DNA of 64,000 nt, taken from assembly GCA_947492235.1 (NCBI GenBank), contig CANLLZ010000001.1, positions 434,001 through 498,000 of the forward strand, read 5' to 3'. The translations under genes and the position numbers were made by a program. Each line of letters begins with the position of its first letter. Position 1 is the stretch's first letter. Source of the stretch: an uncultured Altererythrobacter sp. (GTDB taxonomy: Bacteria > Pseudomonadota > Alphaproteobacteria > Sphingomonadales > Sphingomonadaceae). The notes beneath the pieces were generated by a model. The model saw only the letters and a program-made list of their open reading frames with translations. It was not told the DNA's origin and did not search any database. Positions 52,743 through 61,459 of the stretch are shown piece after piece.

Positions 52743-54746
52743 ATGGGGGGGGCAGAAATTTTGGAATATCAGGATGAAAGCGAAGAAGTTTCAATAAGGA
52801 CCTGGAGGGATGCCTTTTGGCTGGCGGCTGGGTCAACAGCAGCACCAGCACTTTTATTCGCCTGCTGGGTAGCGGGGGCACTGACAGTGGAGGCTGTGGT
52901 CAATGGCAGCCCTGCGCAGGAGTTGGCAGCCATGCCGATGATTGCGCCCGCGCTGGCGCCTTTTGCCTGGGCAATTCTCTTGCCATTCCAATTCATAGTC
53001 GCGTCAATTTGGCGACAATCCAGCGACACACGAAAGTGGTTCGTCAGCACAGCATTTCAGGCGATGTTTGGACTGCCGGTCTTTTTCATTTTCACCGGGT
53101 TTATTGCTGCGATCCACCTTGCGGTGCCATTGCCAGCAATCGCGTTGGTCTCCTTTGGGGTGGTCACGATCCTTGCTGTCTTCAGTGCGACGAGTTTTGT
53201 GGGCACTGAAAATGGCCGCGCACGCACAGTTTCAGAGCAGCTCGGAGTTATTTCAGGGACCCACAGGGATCTGACTGCTCTTGCAGGCAGTCGCTCGATG
53301 CACCGCTTCTTTCAGCGTTTCGGTTCGGGCAATCTGGTCTGGGCCATCGGAATACTTTGCGTGGCGGTTGTCATCCTCTCTTTGGTGCTGGCCGTGACGT
53401 CGCACCCACTTTTCATCCTTGGGCTGGTTTTGCTTTTGCCGGTAATGGCTCTGGCGTTTCAGCTGGCGTTTTTGCTCCATTCCAATGTGCGAACTCTCTA
53501 TTTCCTGTTGGTCGCTGCTCTGGCTGGTGGCCTTTATCTGAATTTGAGCAACCTCAGCCGGGTGGCAGGGCTTTTTTCGCTTCATTCGGAATCGCTCAGC
53601 GATCCGCGGGTGCTCCTGTATCTTGCGGTCTCGTCCCTGTCCGCGTTGGTTTCCTTTGTGCTCATCGGTTATTTTTTGGGGCAGGCATTTCAGCTTTCTT
53701 CCACCGAGACTGCAAAACTTGCGGTGATAAGCGGAGACAAGCCAAGAAAGGGCAGTTTCTCAAACTCTCTACTACGGGGTATCGGCGCACCAGCATTTGC
53801 CGACGTCCTCCCGCAGCGCCGTCGTGAGATCGGCTGGAAGTATGCGGCGAGCGCGGCGCTCGCGGTCCCGATTTTCGTGTTCTTCATGTCGCTCGGAGGG
53901 CTCATTAGTGTTCCGCTGAATTTGGTGGCCGGAACATTGTTGGTCGATCCGACGCTAGCATTCGCGAGCCTTCCGATCATGGTTGTCGCGCTCATTCTCA
54001 CGCCGGTTTTTGTGGCCATACTTTACGTCGCGGCGAGCAGCATGATGGATAGCTCTCGGCAAAAGGAGCATCGTGTTCGGGCCGAGGCGACCGAAGAATA
54101 TCAGGCCATCGATAGTGAGGATCCGAGGCGACCCATTTTGTACCTGCGGCCATTCAATCTCGACGGCATGGATATGACGCAGCAACAGCAATCGCGGCTA
54201 GCCCGATTGATGCGGCTCGACAGTCTTTACAGCAGTTTGGATGATGCTGTTCTGAGTGAGGCTCATTCGTACGGACCTGTGCTTGCGATAGGCAAACCGG
54301 GCGAACCCATGCCGCCCCTTGGTGCAGCCCGGCGTTATGTCTCGGACGATATCTGGCAAGAAGTAGTGAAGGACCTCGCCAAATCGGCCTCGTTCGTCAT
54401 CCTGACGGTGGACGATACCGATGGCGTGAAATGGGAAATCGATATGATTTTTCAGCAGACGATGGCCGACAAGGTCCTGTTTCTTACCAGTCCAGAGCTT
54501 GGCAAGGACAAAACAAACGCGATTTTCTCCTCGCTGGTCGAACGTCTTTCATGTGACATCGAATTGCCGGAGAGTCAGGACATTGTCGGACTGCGCTATG
54601 GAAACGGCGGCTGCGAGCTGATGGTTGCAGACGAGCTTTCCTTTGAAACCTATTGCATAGCAATTGCTTTGGCGTTGAAGGCCCAGTTTAGCCAGGAGGA
54701 TGCAATCCTGAACGCCTCCCTTGAAGAGTTGCCCGACGCGGCCTGA
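52743..54746 (+). CDS. Multi-pass membrane protein with cytosolic TIR-like domain (unknown system)
   Basis: 667 residues. Roughly ten membrane helices lie between 26 and 431 (about 26-50, 64-89, 100-124, 129-152, 198-220, 222-246, 251-270, 289-312, 366-391, 407-431). A soluble domain follows at ~461-667: RPILYLRPFNLD, YGPVLAIGKPGEPMPPLGAA, DDIWQEVVKDL, ASFVILTVDDTDGVKWEIDM. The order strand, helix, strand, WxxxV helix, strand, then W-E (Glu565) resembles TIR/SEFIR topology, where a Glu is the NADase residue; this is inference. I recall uncharacterised bacterial proteins with this domain. The start ATG lies in a run of eight G. Sampled GC is about 47-52% against 70% next door. A TTG at 52761 is an alternative start. 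Confidence 0.75.
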   Translation: MGGAEILEYQDESEEVSIRTWRDAFWLAAGSTAAPALLFACWVAGALTVEAVVNGSPAQELAAMPMIAPALAPFAWAILLPFQFIVASIWRQSSDTRKWFVSTAFQAMFGLPVFFIFTGFIAAIHLAVPLPAIALVSFGVVTILAVFSATSFVGTENGRARTVSEQLGVISGTHRDLTALAGSRSMHRFFQRFGSGNLVWAIGILCVAVVILSLVLAVTSHPLFILGLVLLLPVMALAFQLAFLLHSNVRTLYFLLVAALAGGLYLNLSNLSRVAGLFSLHSESLSDPRVLLYLAVSSLSALVSFVLIGYFLGQAFQLSSTETAKLAVISGDKPRKGSFSNSLLRGIGAPAFADVLPQRRREIGWKYAASAALAVPIFVFFMSLGGLISVPLNLVAGTLLVDPTLAFASLPIMVVALILTPVFVAILYVAASSMMDSSRQKEHRVRAEATEEYQAIDSEDPRRPILYLRPFNLDGMDMTQQQQSRLARLMRLDSLYSSLDDAVLSEAHSYGPVLAIGKPGEPMPPLGAARRYVSDDIWQEVVKDLAKSASFVILTVDDTDGVKWEIDMIFQQTMADKVLFLTSPELGKDKTNAIFSSLVERLSCDIELPESQDIVGLRYGNGGCELMVADELSFETYCIAIALALKAQFSQEDAILNASLEELPDAA

Positions 54747-54977
54747 CTGAATTGGGACACCAACATCGCGACAGCTGGCACATTTGAGGTCGGCGATATT
54801 CGCTTCCGGCGAGGCGTCATCCCCTCTCGCGCTGCGCTGGCGACCGGCTCGCCCACGCATCCCTATGATCTTGCCGGGTGGGACCGGATCAATTTGATGA
54901 TGCGTCCCGATTCGCCCGGACCGCTATAAACTGGGGCGAACTGGTCCGCCTGATCCAGACTGCCCGCCTAACCAACA

Positions 54978-55250
54978 CTATCTCCGCGTCCGCTCCATCA
55001 GATCGACCAGCTCTTCGAATTTTGCGCGCTGTTCTTCGGTGTCGCCGCTGGCGATAGCCTCGGCGACGCAGCAGGCGGCGTGGTCTTTCAGCACTTGGCT
55101 CTCCACCTTGGCGAGCGCGGCCTTCACCGCCTGCACCTGATGCAGGACATCCATGCAATAGCGGTCATCCTCGATCATCTGCGCAATCCCGCGCACCTGC
55201 CCGCCAATCCGGCTGAGCCGCCTGATCTTTGCCGCTTTTGCATCGCTCAT
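54978..55250 (-). CDS. csoR: Copper-sensing repressor, CsoR/RcnR family
   Basis: 90 residues from ATG 55250, all-helical. The metal site has the CsoR pattern Cys32, His57, Cys61 (DRYCMDVLHQ; KDHAACCV), matching C36/H61/C65 of the Mycobacterium protein; nickel sensors of the family lack this set. RRLSRIGGQVRGIAQMIEDD is the usual N-terminal half. It should repress the divergent copper genes until Cu(I) binds. The C-terminal tail is short. The 54747-54977 gap downstream shows nothing I can identify. Confidence 0.92.
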   Translation of the reverse strand: MSDAKAAKIRRLSRIGGQVRGIAQMIEDDRYCMDVLHQVQAVKAALAKVESQVLKDHAACCVAEAIASGDTEEQRAKFEELVDLMERTRR

Positions 55251-55268
55251 GGTCTTTGGTCCGTTGAA

Positions 55269-55285
55269 ATACCCTAGGGGGGTAT
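55269..55285. promoter_or_regulatory. CsoR operator between csoR and copA
   Basis: ATACCC-tagGG-GGGTAT: perfect six-base inverted arms at 55269-55274 and 55280-55285 with a 5-base centre. This is the G-tract palindrome expected of CsoR operators. It overlaps a tatata box at 55285-55290 that could be a -10 element. It sits 18 bases upstream of csoR and 43 upstream of copA, so one repressor site can control both. Confidence 0.75.
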
Positions 55286-55328
55286 ATATACGCGGCGCCA
55301 CAATCGTTTTTCAAGCTCGCTGGAATCC

Positions 55329-57044
55329 ATGATCAAATCCCTCAATCGCCGTCGTTTCATCACCAGCACTGCTGGGCTGGCAGCAGCCACGGCAATGCCG
55401 ATGCCTGCCTGGGCCAAGGGCAGCTCGCTATCCCACGCGAAAAACGGGTTTGGTGAGGTGTCGGGCGAGGATATCGAGCTGGCGATTGGCAACCACCACT
55501 TCACCACGGGCGGCCGGTCCGGTCATGCCTTCGCCGTCAATGGCACCGTTCCGGGTCCGCTCGTCCGCCTGAAGGAAGGGCAGGATGTCCGGCTGCATGT
55601 GACCAACAATCTGGCAGAGGACAGCTCGATCCACTGGCACGGCCTGCTGCTGCCGTTCCAGTTCGACGGCGTGCCCGGCGTCAGCTTCCCGGGAATCAAG
55701 CCGGGGGAGCGCTTCACCTATGAATTCCCGATCCGCCAGAACGGCACCTATTGGTGGCACTCGCATTCCGGCCTGCAGGAACAGGCGGGGCATTACGGTC
55801 CCCTCATTATCGAAAGCGCCGATCCGGATCCGCGCTATGACCGCGATTATGTGGTGCTGCTGAGCGAGTTTACGCCGACCCATCCGCACGAAATCATGCG
55901 CAAGCTGAAGGTGGGGGAGCATTATTACCAGCGCCAGATGCAAAGCGCGAGCGAGGGCGACATGTCCGGCGCAGACCGGCGCATGTGGGGCCAGATGCGG
56001 ATGAACCCGCGCGATATCGCGGATGTGACGGGTTCGACCTACACCTTCCTGATCAATGGCCACGGCCCGGCGGATGATTTGCAGCTGGAGTTCAAACCGG
56101 GCGAGCGCGTCCGGCTGCGTGTCATCAATGGCAGCGCGATGACGTTCTTCAATGTCCGCATTCCCGGTGTGCCGATGACGGTCATTCAGGCCGACGGGAA
56201 AGACGTGGACGAGGTGGAAGTCGATGAATTCCAGATTGGTGTGGCGGAAACTTACGATGTTATCGTGACGCCGCCGGATGGCAGCCATGCGATCACGGCA
56301 GAGGCGATGGACCGCAGCGGCATGGGCGTCGCCAGCCTGACCAGTCACAAGGGGCACCGTGCCACGCCGCCGCCGCTGCGTGAAATCCCCACCCTGACCA
56401 TGACCGATATGGGCATGATGGATCACGCCGCCATGCGGCACGATATGTCCGGCATGGATGGCATGGATCACAATATGCGCGACACCTCGCTGCTGCCCGA
56501 TGATGTGGAGGCAGGGCCGGGCGTCGATATGGTGTCGCAGTCGCCGATGGACCGGATGGATTACCCGGGTCTCGGCCTCGACACTGTCGATCACCGTGTG
56601 CTGCGCTACACCGATCTGAAGGCCAAACAGGCCAACCCGCACCGCATGGTCGAGCGTGAGATGACCATCCACCTGACCGGCAATATGGAACGGTATATGT
56701 GGAGCTTCGACGGCAAGAAATTCACCGCCGTCACCGATGATCCGATCCGCTTCGGGTTTGACGAGCGGGTGCGGGTGAAACTGGTCAACGACACGATGAT
56801 GGCCCATCCGATCCACTTGCACGGGCATTTCTTCGAGCTGGTGAACGGCGCGGACCACATGCACCAGCCGCTCAAACATACGATGGTGGTGCAACCCGGC
56901 AGCACGGCGACCTTCGATCTGACCGCGAACGAGCCGGGCGACTGGGCGTTTCACTGCCACCTGCTGTTTCACATGCACGCCGGGATGATGCAGGTGGTGA
57001 CCGTGCGGCCCTTCCCCGATGCGCCCGCGAAGGCCCCGGCATGA
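55329..57044 (+). CDS. copA: Copper resistance multicopper oxidase CopA, Tat-exported
   Basis: 571 residues. Tat signal with NRRRFITS near the N-terminus. Three cupredoxin domains; copper ligands in HWHG (102-105), HSH (144-146), HPIHLHG (493-499) and HCHLLFHMHAGM (542-553), where Cys543, His548 and Met553 complete the type 1 site. A Met/His-rich stretch around residues 357-390 (TDMGMMDHAAMRHDMSGMDG) probably binds Cu(I), as in CueO/CopA. It oxidises Cu(I) in the periplasm. copB overlaps its end by ATGA. Confidence 0.95.
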   Translation: MIKSLNRRRFITSTAGLAAATAMPMPAWAKGSSLSHAKNGFGEVSGEDIELAIGNHHFTTGGRSGHAFAVNGTVPGPLVRLKEGQDVRLHVTNNLAEDSSIHWHGLLLPFQFDGVPGVSFPGIKPGERFTYEFPIRQNGTYWWHSHSGLQEQAGHYGPLIIESADPDPRYDRDYVVLLSEFTPTHPHEIMRKLKVGEHYYQRQMQSASEGDMSGADRRMWGQMRMNPRDIADVTGSTYTFLINGHGPADDLQLEFKPGERVRLRVINGSAMTFFNVRIPGVPMTVIQADGKDVDEVEVDEFQIGVAETYDVIVTPPDGSHAITAEAMDRSGMGVASLTSHKGHRATPPPLREIPTLTMTDMGMMDHAAMRHDMSGMDGMDHNMRDTSLLPDDVEAGPGVDMVSQSPMDRMDYPGLGLDTVDHRVLRYTDLKAKQANPHRMVEREMTIHLTGNMERYMWSFDGKKFTAVTDDPIRFGFDERVRVKLVNDTMMAHPIHLHGHFFELVNGADHMHQPLKHTMVVQPGSTATFDLTANEPGDWAFHCHLLFHMHAGMMQVVTVRPFPDAPAKAPA

Positions 57045-58243
57045 TCCGCGCTCTTTTGCTCACCGGCGCTTCGCTGGCGGCGGCTCCGCTCGCTGCGCAG
57101 GATCATTCCGGGCATGCTGGGCATGTTGGGGCAGCGACCGATGCGGCTCCGGCGGAAATGGATCACTGCGCGATGGGGCACCTGCCGCCGGAGCAGTGTC
57201 CGCCCAAGGCTGGCGCACAAGTGGAACCGGAGCCGGAGCCAGCGCCCAAGCAGCCCGAGATGGACCACTGCGCGATGGGCCACTTGCCCCCGGAACAGTG
57301 CCCGCCGAAGACTGGCGCACGAGTTGAACCAAAGCCGGAGCCTAAGCCCAAGCAGCCCGAGATGGATCATTGCGCCATGGGCCATCTGCCGCCCGAACAG
57401 TGCCCGCCGAAAACCGGGTCTGCCGCGCATGGGGAGATGGATCATTCCGCGCACGGGATGGGCACTGATAAATCCGCACCCGGTGCTGCGCCGGAAAGCG
57501 CCGTGCCTGCGCGCGCACTTGCAGGGCCTCGCTATGCTGCCGATGCGATCTGGGGCGCAGAGGCGATGGCCCCCTCCCGCGCGCAGCTCGCCCGCGAAAA
57601 TGGCGGCATGAAAACCGGCATGGTTCTGATCGAGCGGCTAGAGGCGCGCTTCGCCACCGATCGCGGCGGCGAGGACGGTTATGTGTGGGACGCGCAGGGC
57701 TGGTATGGCGGCGATATCCGCCGCTTCGTCATCAAAACCGAGGGCGAGGGCGAGCTGGGCGGCGCGCTGGAAGATGCCGAGTTTCAGGCGCTCTACAGCC
57801 ACGCCATCGGTCCGTTCTTCGATCTGCAAGGCGGCGTGCGACTGGATGCAGAGCCCGAAACGCGCGCGCATCTGGTGCTGGGTGTGCAGGGCCTCGCGCC
57901 TTACTGGTTCCATGTCGACGGGGCGTTGTTCCTGTCGGACAGTGGCGATCTGACCGCGCGGGTGGAAGCGGAATACGACCAGAAGCTCACCCAGCAATGG
58001 ATCCTGCAACCGCGTATCGAGGTGGAGCTGTCCGCACAGGATATTCCCGAGCGCGAGATCGGCGCAGGAATTACCAAGATCGAGCCCGGGCTGCGGCTGC
58101 GCTACGAAATCGTGCCCGAATTCGCGCCTTATGTGGGCGTGGAGTACGAGGCCAAGCTGGGGCAAACCGCCGATATCGCCCGCGCGGATGGAAAAGACCC
58201 CGACGGGATCAAAGTGCTGGTCGGTCTGCGCGGCTGGTTCTGA
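57041..58243 (+). CDS. copB: Copper resistance outer-membrane protein CopB with triplicated metal motif
   Basis: 400 residues. Signal peptide ends at AAPLAAQ. A 34-residue unit starting MDHCAMGHLPPEQCPPK occurs at residues 40, 74 and 108 (102 bases per unit; the last is shortened), separated by a Pro/Glu/Lys linker. Met, His and Cys in it form probable Cu(I) sites. The C-terminal ~240 residues match the CopB beta-barrel (ending GIKVLVGLRGWF). It overlaps the copA stop, completing a CsoR-controlled copper operon. Confidence 0.93.
   Translation: MIRALLLTGASLAAAPLAAQDHSGHAGHVGAATDAAPAEMDHCAMGHLPPEQCPPKAGAQVEPEPEPAPKQPEMDHCAMGHLPPEQCPPKTGARVEPKPEPKPKQPEMDHCAMGHLPPEQCPPKTGSAAHGEMDHSAHGMGTDKSAPGAAPESAVPARALAGPRYAADAIWGAEAMAPSRAQLARENGGMKTGMVLIERLEARFATDRGGEDGYVWDAQGWYGGDIRRFVIKTEGEGELGGALEDAEFQALYSHAIGPFFDLQGGVRLDAEPETRAHLVLGVQGLAPYWFHVDGALFLSDSGDLTARVEAEYDQKLTQQWILQPRIEVELSAQDIPEREIGAGITKIEPGLRLRYEIVPEFAPYVGVEYEAKLGQTADIARADGKDPDGIKVLVGLRGWF
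57158..57421 (+). repeat. 102-base tandem repeat in copB
   Basis: Three in-frame copies begin at 57158, 57260 and 57362, each with the atggaycaytgcgcsatggg start. The first two units are complete at 102 bases and the third is cut after the metal-binding part. Synonymous differences between copies (cac/cat, gtgtcc/gcccg) show they are not freshly duplicated. Confidence 0.8.
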
Positions 58244-58252
58244 TTCCCGGCT

Positions 58253-59185
58253 TCAGCCTTTCCCCTTCCGCCGCCGCATCATGCCTTCTTGCGCCACGCT
58301 CGCGACCAGCTCGCCCGCGCGGTTGTAGATGCGGCCGCGGTTGAAGCCTCTGCCCGATCCGCTCCACGGGGCGTCGGTCGCGTAGAGGAGCCATTCGTCG
58401 GCGCGCGCCTCGCGGTGGAACCACAGCGCATGATCGAGGCTCGCCCCGACCAGCTCGCCGCGCATCCAGCTAAGCCCATGGGGCAGGGCGCTGGTGCCCA
58501 GCAGCGTGTAATCGCTGGCATAGGCGATGATCGCGCGGTGGATGGCGGGGTCATCCTCGATGGCGGGCAAGGTGCCGGAGGTTTTGAACCAGCTATGCGC
58601 GCGCGGCTCCTTGGGCTCGCTGTTCATCCAGTGGAGCTTGTCCGTGGTCCGCATTTCGATGGGGCGAGGGCGCAGCATGATCTTGCGGGTCGCTTCGGGC
58701 AGGTTCGCCTTGTCCGCAAAATGACGCCGCATCTCCATATCGGATTTCAGGTCTTCGGGCGGGGCGACATCGGGCATCTCGCTGTCCTGATGGGCCATGC
58801 CGTCCTCGGGCCGCTGGAAACTGGCGGTAAGGTTCAGAATGGGATTCCCGTTCTGGCTGGCGACCGCCCGGCGATTGGCAAAGCTGCGGCCTTCGAAATC
58901 GCGCGCTGTCGCGTAGTCGATGCCGACGCCTTCTTCTGCGCCTCGCAGGAAATAGGCGTGGAGCGAGTGGGCGTGCTTGCCGTCCTCCACGGTGGCCTGT
59001 GCGGCTTGCAACGCCTGCGCGATCACCTGCCCGCCGAATACGCGGCCAAAGCCGTCCTTCTGCTGGCGTCCTGCAAACGCATCATCGCCGGTGCGCTCTA
59101 CAGTCAGCAGGCGGACGAGGCCGTCGGTGAGTTTTTGCGGGTCGGGGGCGGTATCGGGGCCGTTATCGGGAGTGTCGTCGCTCAT
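58253..59185 (-). CDS. tesB: Acyl-CoA thioesterase II
   Basis: 310 residues from ATG 59185. A double hot-dog protein: GRVFGGQVIAQALQAA with HSLHAYFLRG in the first half and TLLGTSALPHGL, GASLDHALWFHR (catalytic Asp) and DAPWSGSGRGFNRGRIYNR in the second. The ends match the TesB family. It hydrolyses acyl-CoA to free acid and CoA. Convergent with copB, nine bases apart. Confidence 0.94.
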   Translation of the reverse strand: MSDDTPDNGPDTAPDPQKLTDGLVRLLTVERTGDDAFAGRQQKDGFGRVFGGQVIAQALQAAQATVEDGKHAHSLHAYFLRGAEEGVGIDYATARDFEGRSFANRRAVASQNGNPILNLTASFQRPEDGMAHQDSEMPDVAPPEDLKSDMEMRRHFADKANLPEATRKIMLRPRPIEMRTTDKLHWMNSEPKEPRAHSWFKTSGTLPAIEDDPAIHRAIIAYASDYTLLGTSALPHGLSWMRGELVGASLDHALWFHREARADEWLLYATDAPWSGSGRGFNRGRIYNRAGELVASVAQEGMMRRRKGKG

Positions 59186-59245
59186 CCCGCAGGCCATGCG
59201 GCGGAAGGGTGGCGCGCGTCAATCAGGCAGTGTGCGGTGCGCTGC

Positions 59246-60148
59246 TTATGCGACCAGCTTCAGGCGGCGCATGGCGCGGTATGCGAGGGCCTTGCCGCGA
59301 TTGGCGGCGGGCCAGCGTCCCGGCGGTGCGGGGCTGATCCCGGCATCGCGCATCAGGGCATTGAAGGCCCGGGCATCGGCCTCGGCAAAGCTCCAGTCGC
59401 TGCGCCATGTGATGCTGAGCGAGATGGAGCTGGCGGGGCCATTGCGAACAAAATGCGGGGCCATGACGGGCACGAAGAGCGCCTGCCCGGGGGACAGCGC
59501 GAACTCTGTGCCGCCTTCCGCCAGATCATCGCTCCAAGTCAGCTCCCGCGCGCCGCCGGTGTGGTATCCTTCGTGCACCTGGTCCGGCGCATAGGTCGGG
59601 TCGCCCGCCGGGAACTGGGTCATTACCTTGGAGCCGGTCAGCTGGAGCAGAATATTGTGCTCCGGATCGAAGTGATAGGGCGTCACGGCGTTCGGGCTGG
59701 AGATGAAGATGAAGCCTTGCGGGCGCAGCATCGCGCCGGTCTTCGCCTCGATCGCGGGGCGCAATTCGTCGAGCAGGCGCAGCAACAGCGCCTGATAGGC
59801 AGGCACCTGTTCGATATTCTTGAGCACGGCCCAGCTGTTGCTGGTAGCGATGTGCCGGATGGTGTCCTGAATGGAGCGCCCCGTCGCGCCCGGTTTGCCG
59901 TCCACGCCGATGGGCAGATCGCCGCGATTGTATTCGATGCTCGCTTCGGGAAGGTCGCCGGCGAGACCCGCCAGCGCATCGAGCGTCATCAGATCGTGGC
60001 GTTCCAGCGAATGACGCAAGGTGTGCGGCGTTTCGGGATAGCCTAGCGCAAACAGATCGCGCGACGAGCGCGGGAACACCGTCTCGGGCAGGTCCGCGAC
60101 GCTGTCTTGCGCGTTATTGTCTGCGGCGGGGAAGGAGGGGCTGTCCAT
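59246..60148 (-). CDS. Cupin-like JmjC-type 2-oxoglutarate oxygenase
   Basis: 300 residues from ATG 60148, which has aagga seven bases upstream (a TTG at 60163 overlapping the neighbouring stop is the alternative). The iron triad HxD...H is present: His159 and Asp161 in PYHFDPEHN and His232 in APHFVRNG. LLQLTGSKVMTQFP and ALFVPVMAPH are typical of this bacterial family. The substrate is unknown. The neighbouring GNAT-type gene lies just upstream; the two stops/starts nearly overlap. Confidence 0.83.
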   Translation of the reverse strand: MDSPSFPAADNNAQDSVADLPETVFPRSSRDLFALGYPETPHTLRHSLERHDLMTLDALAGLAGDLPEASIEYNRGDLPIGVDGKPGATGRSIQDTIRHIATSNSWAVLKNIEQVPAYQALLLRLLDELRPAIEAKTGAMLRPQGFIFISSPNAVTPYHFDPEHNILLQLTGSKVMTQFPAGDPTYAPDQVHEGYHTGGARELTWSDDLAEGGTEFALSPGQALFVPVMAPHFVRNGPASSISLSITWRSDWSFAEADARAFNALMRDAGISPAPPGRWPAANRGKALAYRAMRRLKLVA

Positions 60149-60159
60149 CAATCTGTCCT

Positions 60160-61293
60160 TCAAAGGCCTTTGGGCAGGGCGCGGTTTTCGGCGGTCAGGA
60201 AGGCGCGGGCGGCTTGGCGGCGCATGATGCCACCCAGCGCCACAGAAACACGCACGACCTCGCGTTTTTCGCGCCAGATGCGTTCAATCATCGGGTGGTC
60301 AGGCGCGGCGCAGCTGTCGCACCAGGCAATGTCTTCGCGCAGCAAAATGTCGAGGTTCTCGCGCTGCAACAAGACGCCGGGGCTGAAGCGCGCATAGCGT
60401 TCGTCATAGGCGGTCTTGAAGCTGAAGCTGCCGGGCGCGGTCAGGAAATTGGCCAGCATGGCAATCGGCGCGCCATCGAGAGTGAGCGACAGGCGTTCGA
60501 GCCTGCCCGCCTGCGCTGCGCCTGCCAGACTGTCGCGGAAGAAGGCGGCGGTATCGGGGGCACTGGCGAGAGCCGAGCGTTCGTCGCCTTTCCAGCCCGA
60601 AGCTTCCAGCGCGAGGAACTGCCCGGTCCATTCGTGCAATTGCGCATCATCCGTCTGGCGGACAAATTCCAGCGCGCCTTCTTCGCCGAGGCGGCGGGAC
60701 TGACGGCGCAGCTCCTTGCGCTTCTTGGTACTCATCGACTGGGCGAAATAGTCTTCCGGCGAGAGGTCGGAGATGAGCATCGCGCGCTCCGCCCGCTGGA
60801 CCACCGCTGCCGGGCGGCGGTCACGTGCGGTTGTATCGCGCAAGGCGTCATACAGCGGCCCGTCCGAGGGAAGGCCGGTCAGATGCAAAAACATCGCATT
60901 GCCCTGTGCCTCATCCGCCCACTCCAGCAGGGCCGCCCAGAAGGCGTGTTCCTGCCCCGCAAGCACCAGCGGCGCACCGCAAAAGGCATTGGCATGCAGC
61001 CATGCCCGCTGATGGGGCACGGGATAGCCGTAATAATCCCCACTCAGCGCCAGTGGCAGCAGCCCGATCAGCTGTTCATCCCGGTAAACGCAAGCAAGGC
61101 TTACCGAGTATGCCGGATCGAATACGGCCAGTGCAGGGATCAGGCACCAGCGTTCGAAGAACGGATTGGGCGTGGAAGCGTTTTGGGCCAGCGCATCCCA
61201 GGCAACGGCGGGCACGCTGCCGGCCCGCGTGGATACCACGCGCGCCGTGCCGACCGGGTCGGCAGGTGCAATTGTCCGGGCCTGACTCGCCAC
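60160..61293 (-). CDS. GNAT family protein, CelD/BioF2-like
   Basis: 377 residues with a GTG start (MASQARTIAPADPV). WDALAQNASTPNPFFERWCL and the KKRKELRRQSRRLGEEGALEF block are characteristic of the FemAB/CelD-type GNAT group. RFSPGVLLQRENLDILL is the acetyl-CoA-side end. Substrate unknown; homologues often act on cell-surface polymers. It is coupled to the JmjC-like gene downstream (TTGA overlap if TTG is used). Confidence 0.82.
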   Translation of the reverse strand: MASQARTIAPADPVGTARVVSTRAGSVPAVAWDALAQNASTPNPFFERWCLIPALAVFDPAYSVSLACVYRDEQLIGLLPLALSGDYYGYPVPHQRAWLHANAFCGAPLVLAGQEHAFWAALLEWADEAQGNAMFLHLTGLPSDGPLYDALRDTTARDRRPAAVVQRAERAMLISDLSPEDYFAQSMSTKKRKELRRQSRRLGEEGALEFVRQTDDAQLHEWTGQFLALEASGWKGDERSALASAPDTAAFFRDSLAGAAQAGRLERLSLTLDGAPIAMLANFLTAPGSFSFKTAYDERYARFSPGVLLQRENLDILLREDIAWCDSCAAPDHPMIERIWREKREVVRVSVALGGIMRRQAARAFLTAENRALPKGL

Positions 61294-61396
61294 CGTTAAC
61301 CTTCGTAAGCGCCGCGCAACCTGCTGCGCTCGTCTCCGGTAACGGCTTTTGACTTCGGAATGTTTAAGCGGTGCGCCCGCGTCCCGCCGCGATACA

Positions 61397-61433
61397 AAAG
61401 GCCCCGCCCGGGTTAACGCCGGGCGGGGCCTTT
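61397..61433. terminator. Strong Rho-independent terminator after hppA
   Basis: A 15-base perfect stem, aaaggccccgcccgg (61397-61411) and ccgggcggggccttt (61419-61433), with loop gttaacg. On the minus strand it is followed by a T run, right after the hppA stop. Confidence 0.88.
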
Positions 61434-61459
61434 CTCGTCCCGTTATGGGAAGCTTCGGA

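Noticed and set aside
52743-54746. Potassium channel, transporter or two-component kinase as identity of the membrane protein
   Set aside because: No selectivity filter, transporter signature, HisKA or HATPase motif is visible; the C-terminal domain does not fit those families.
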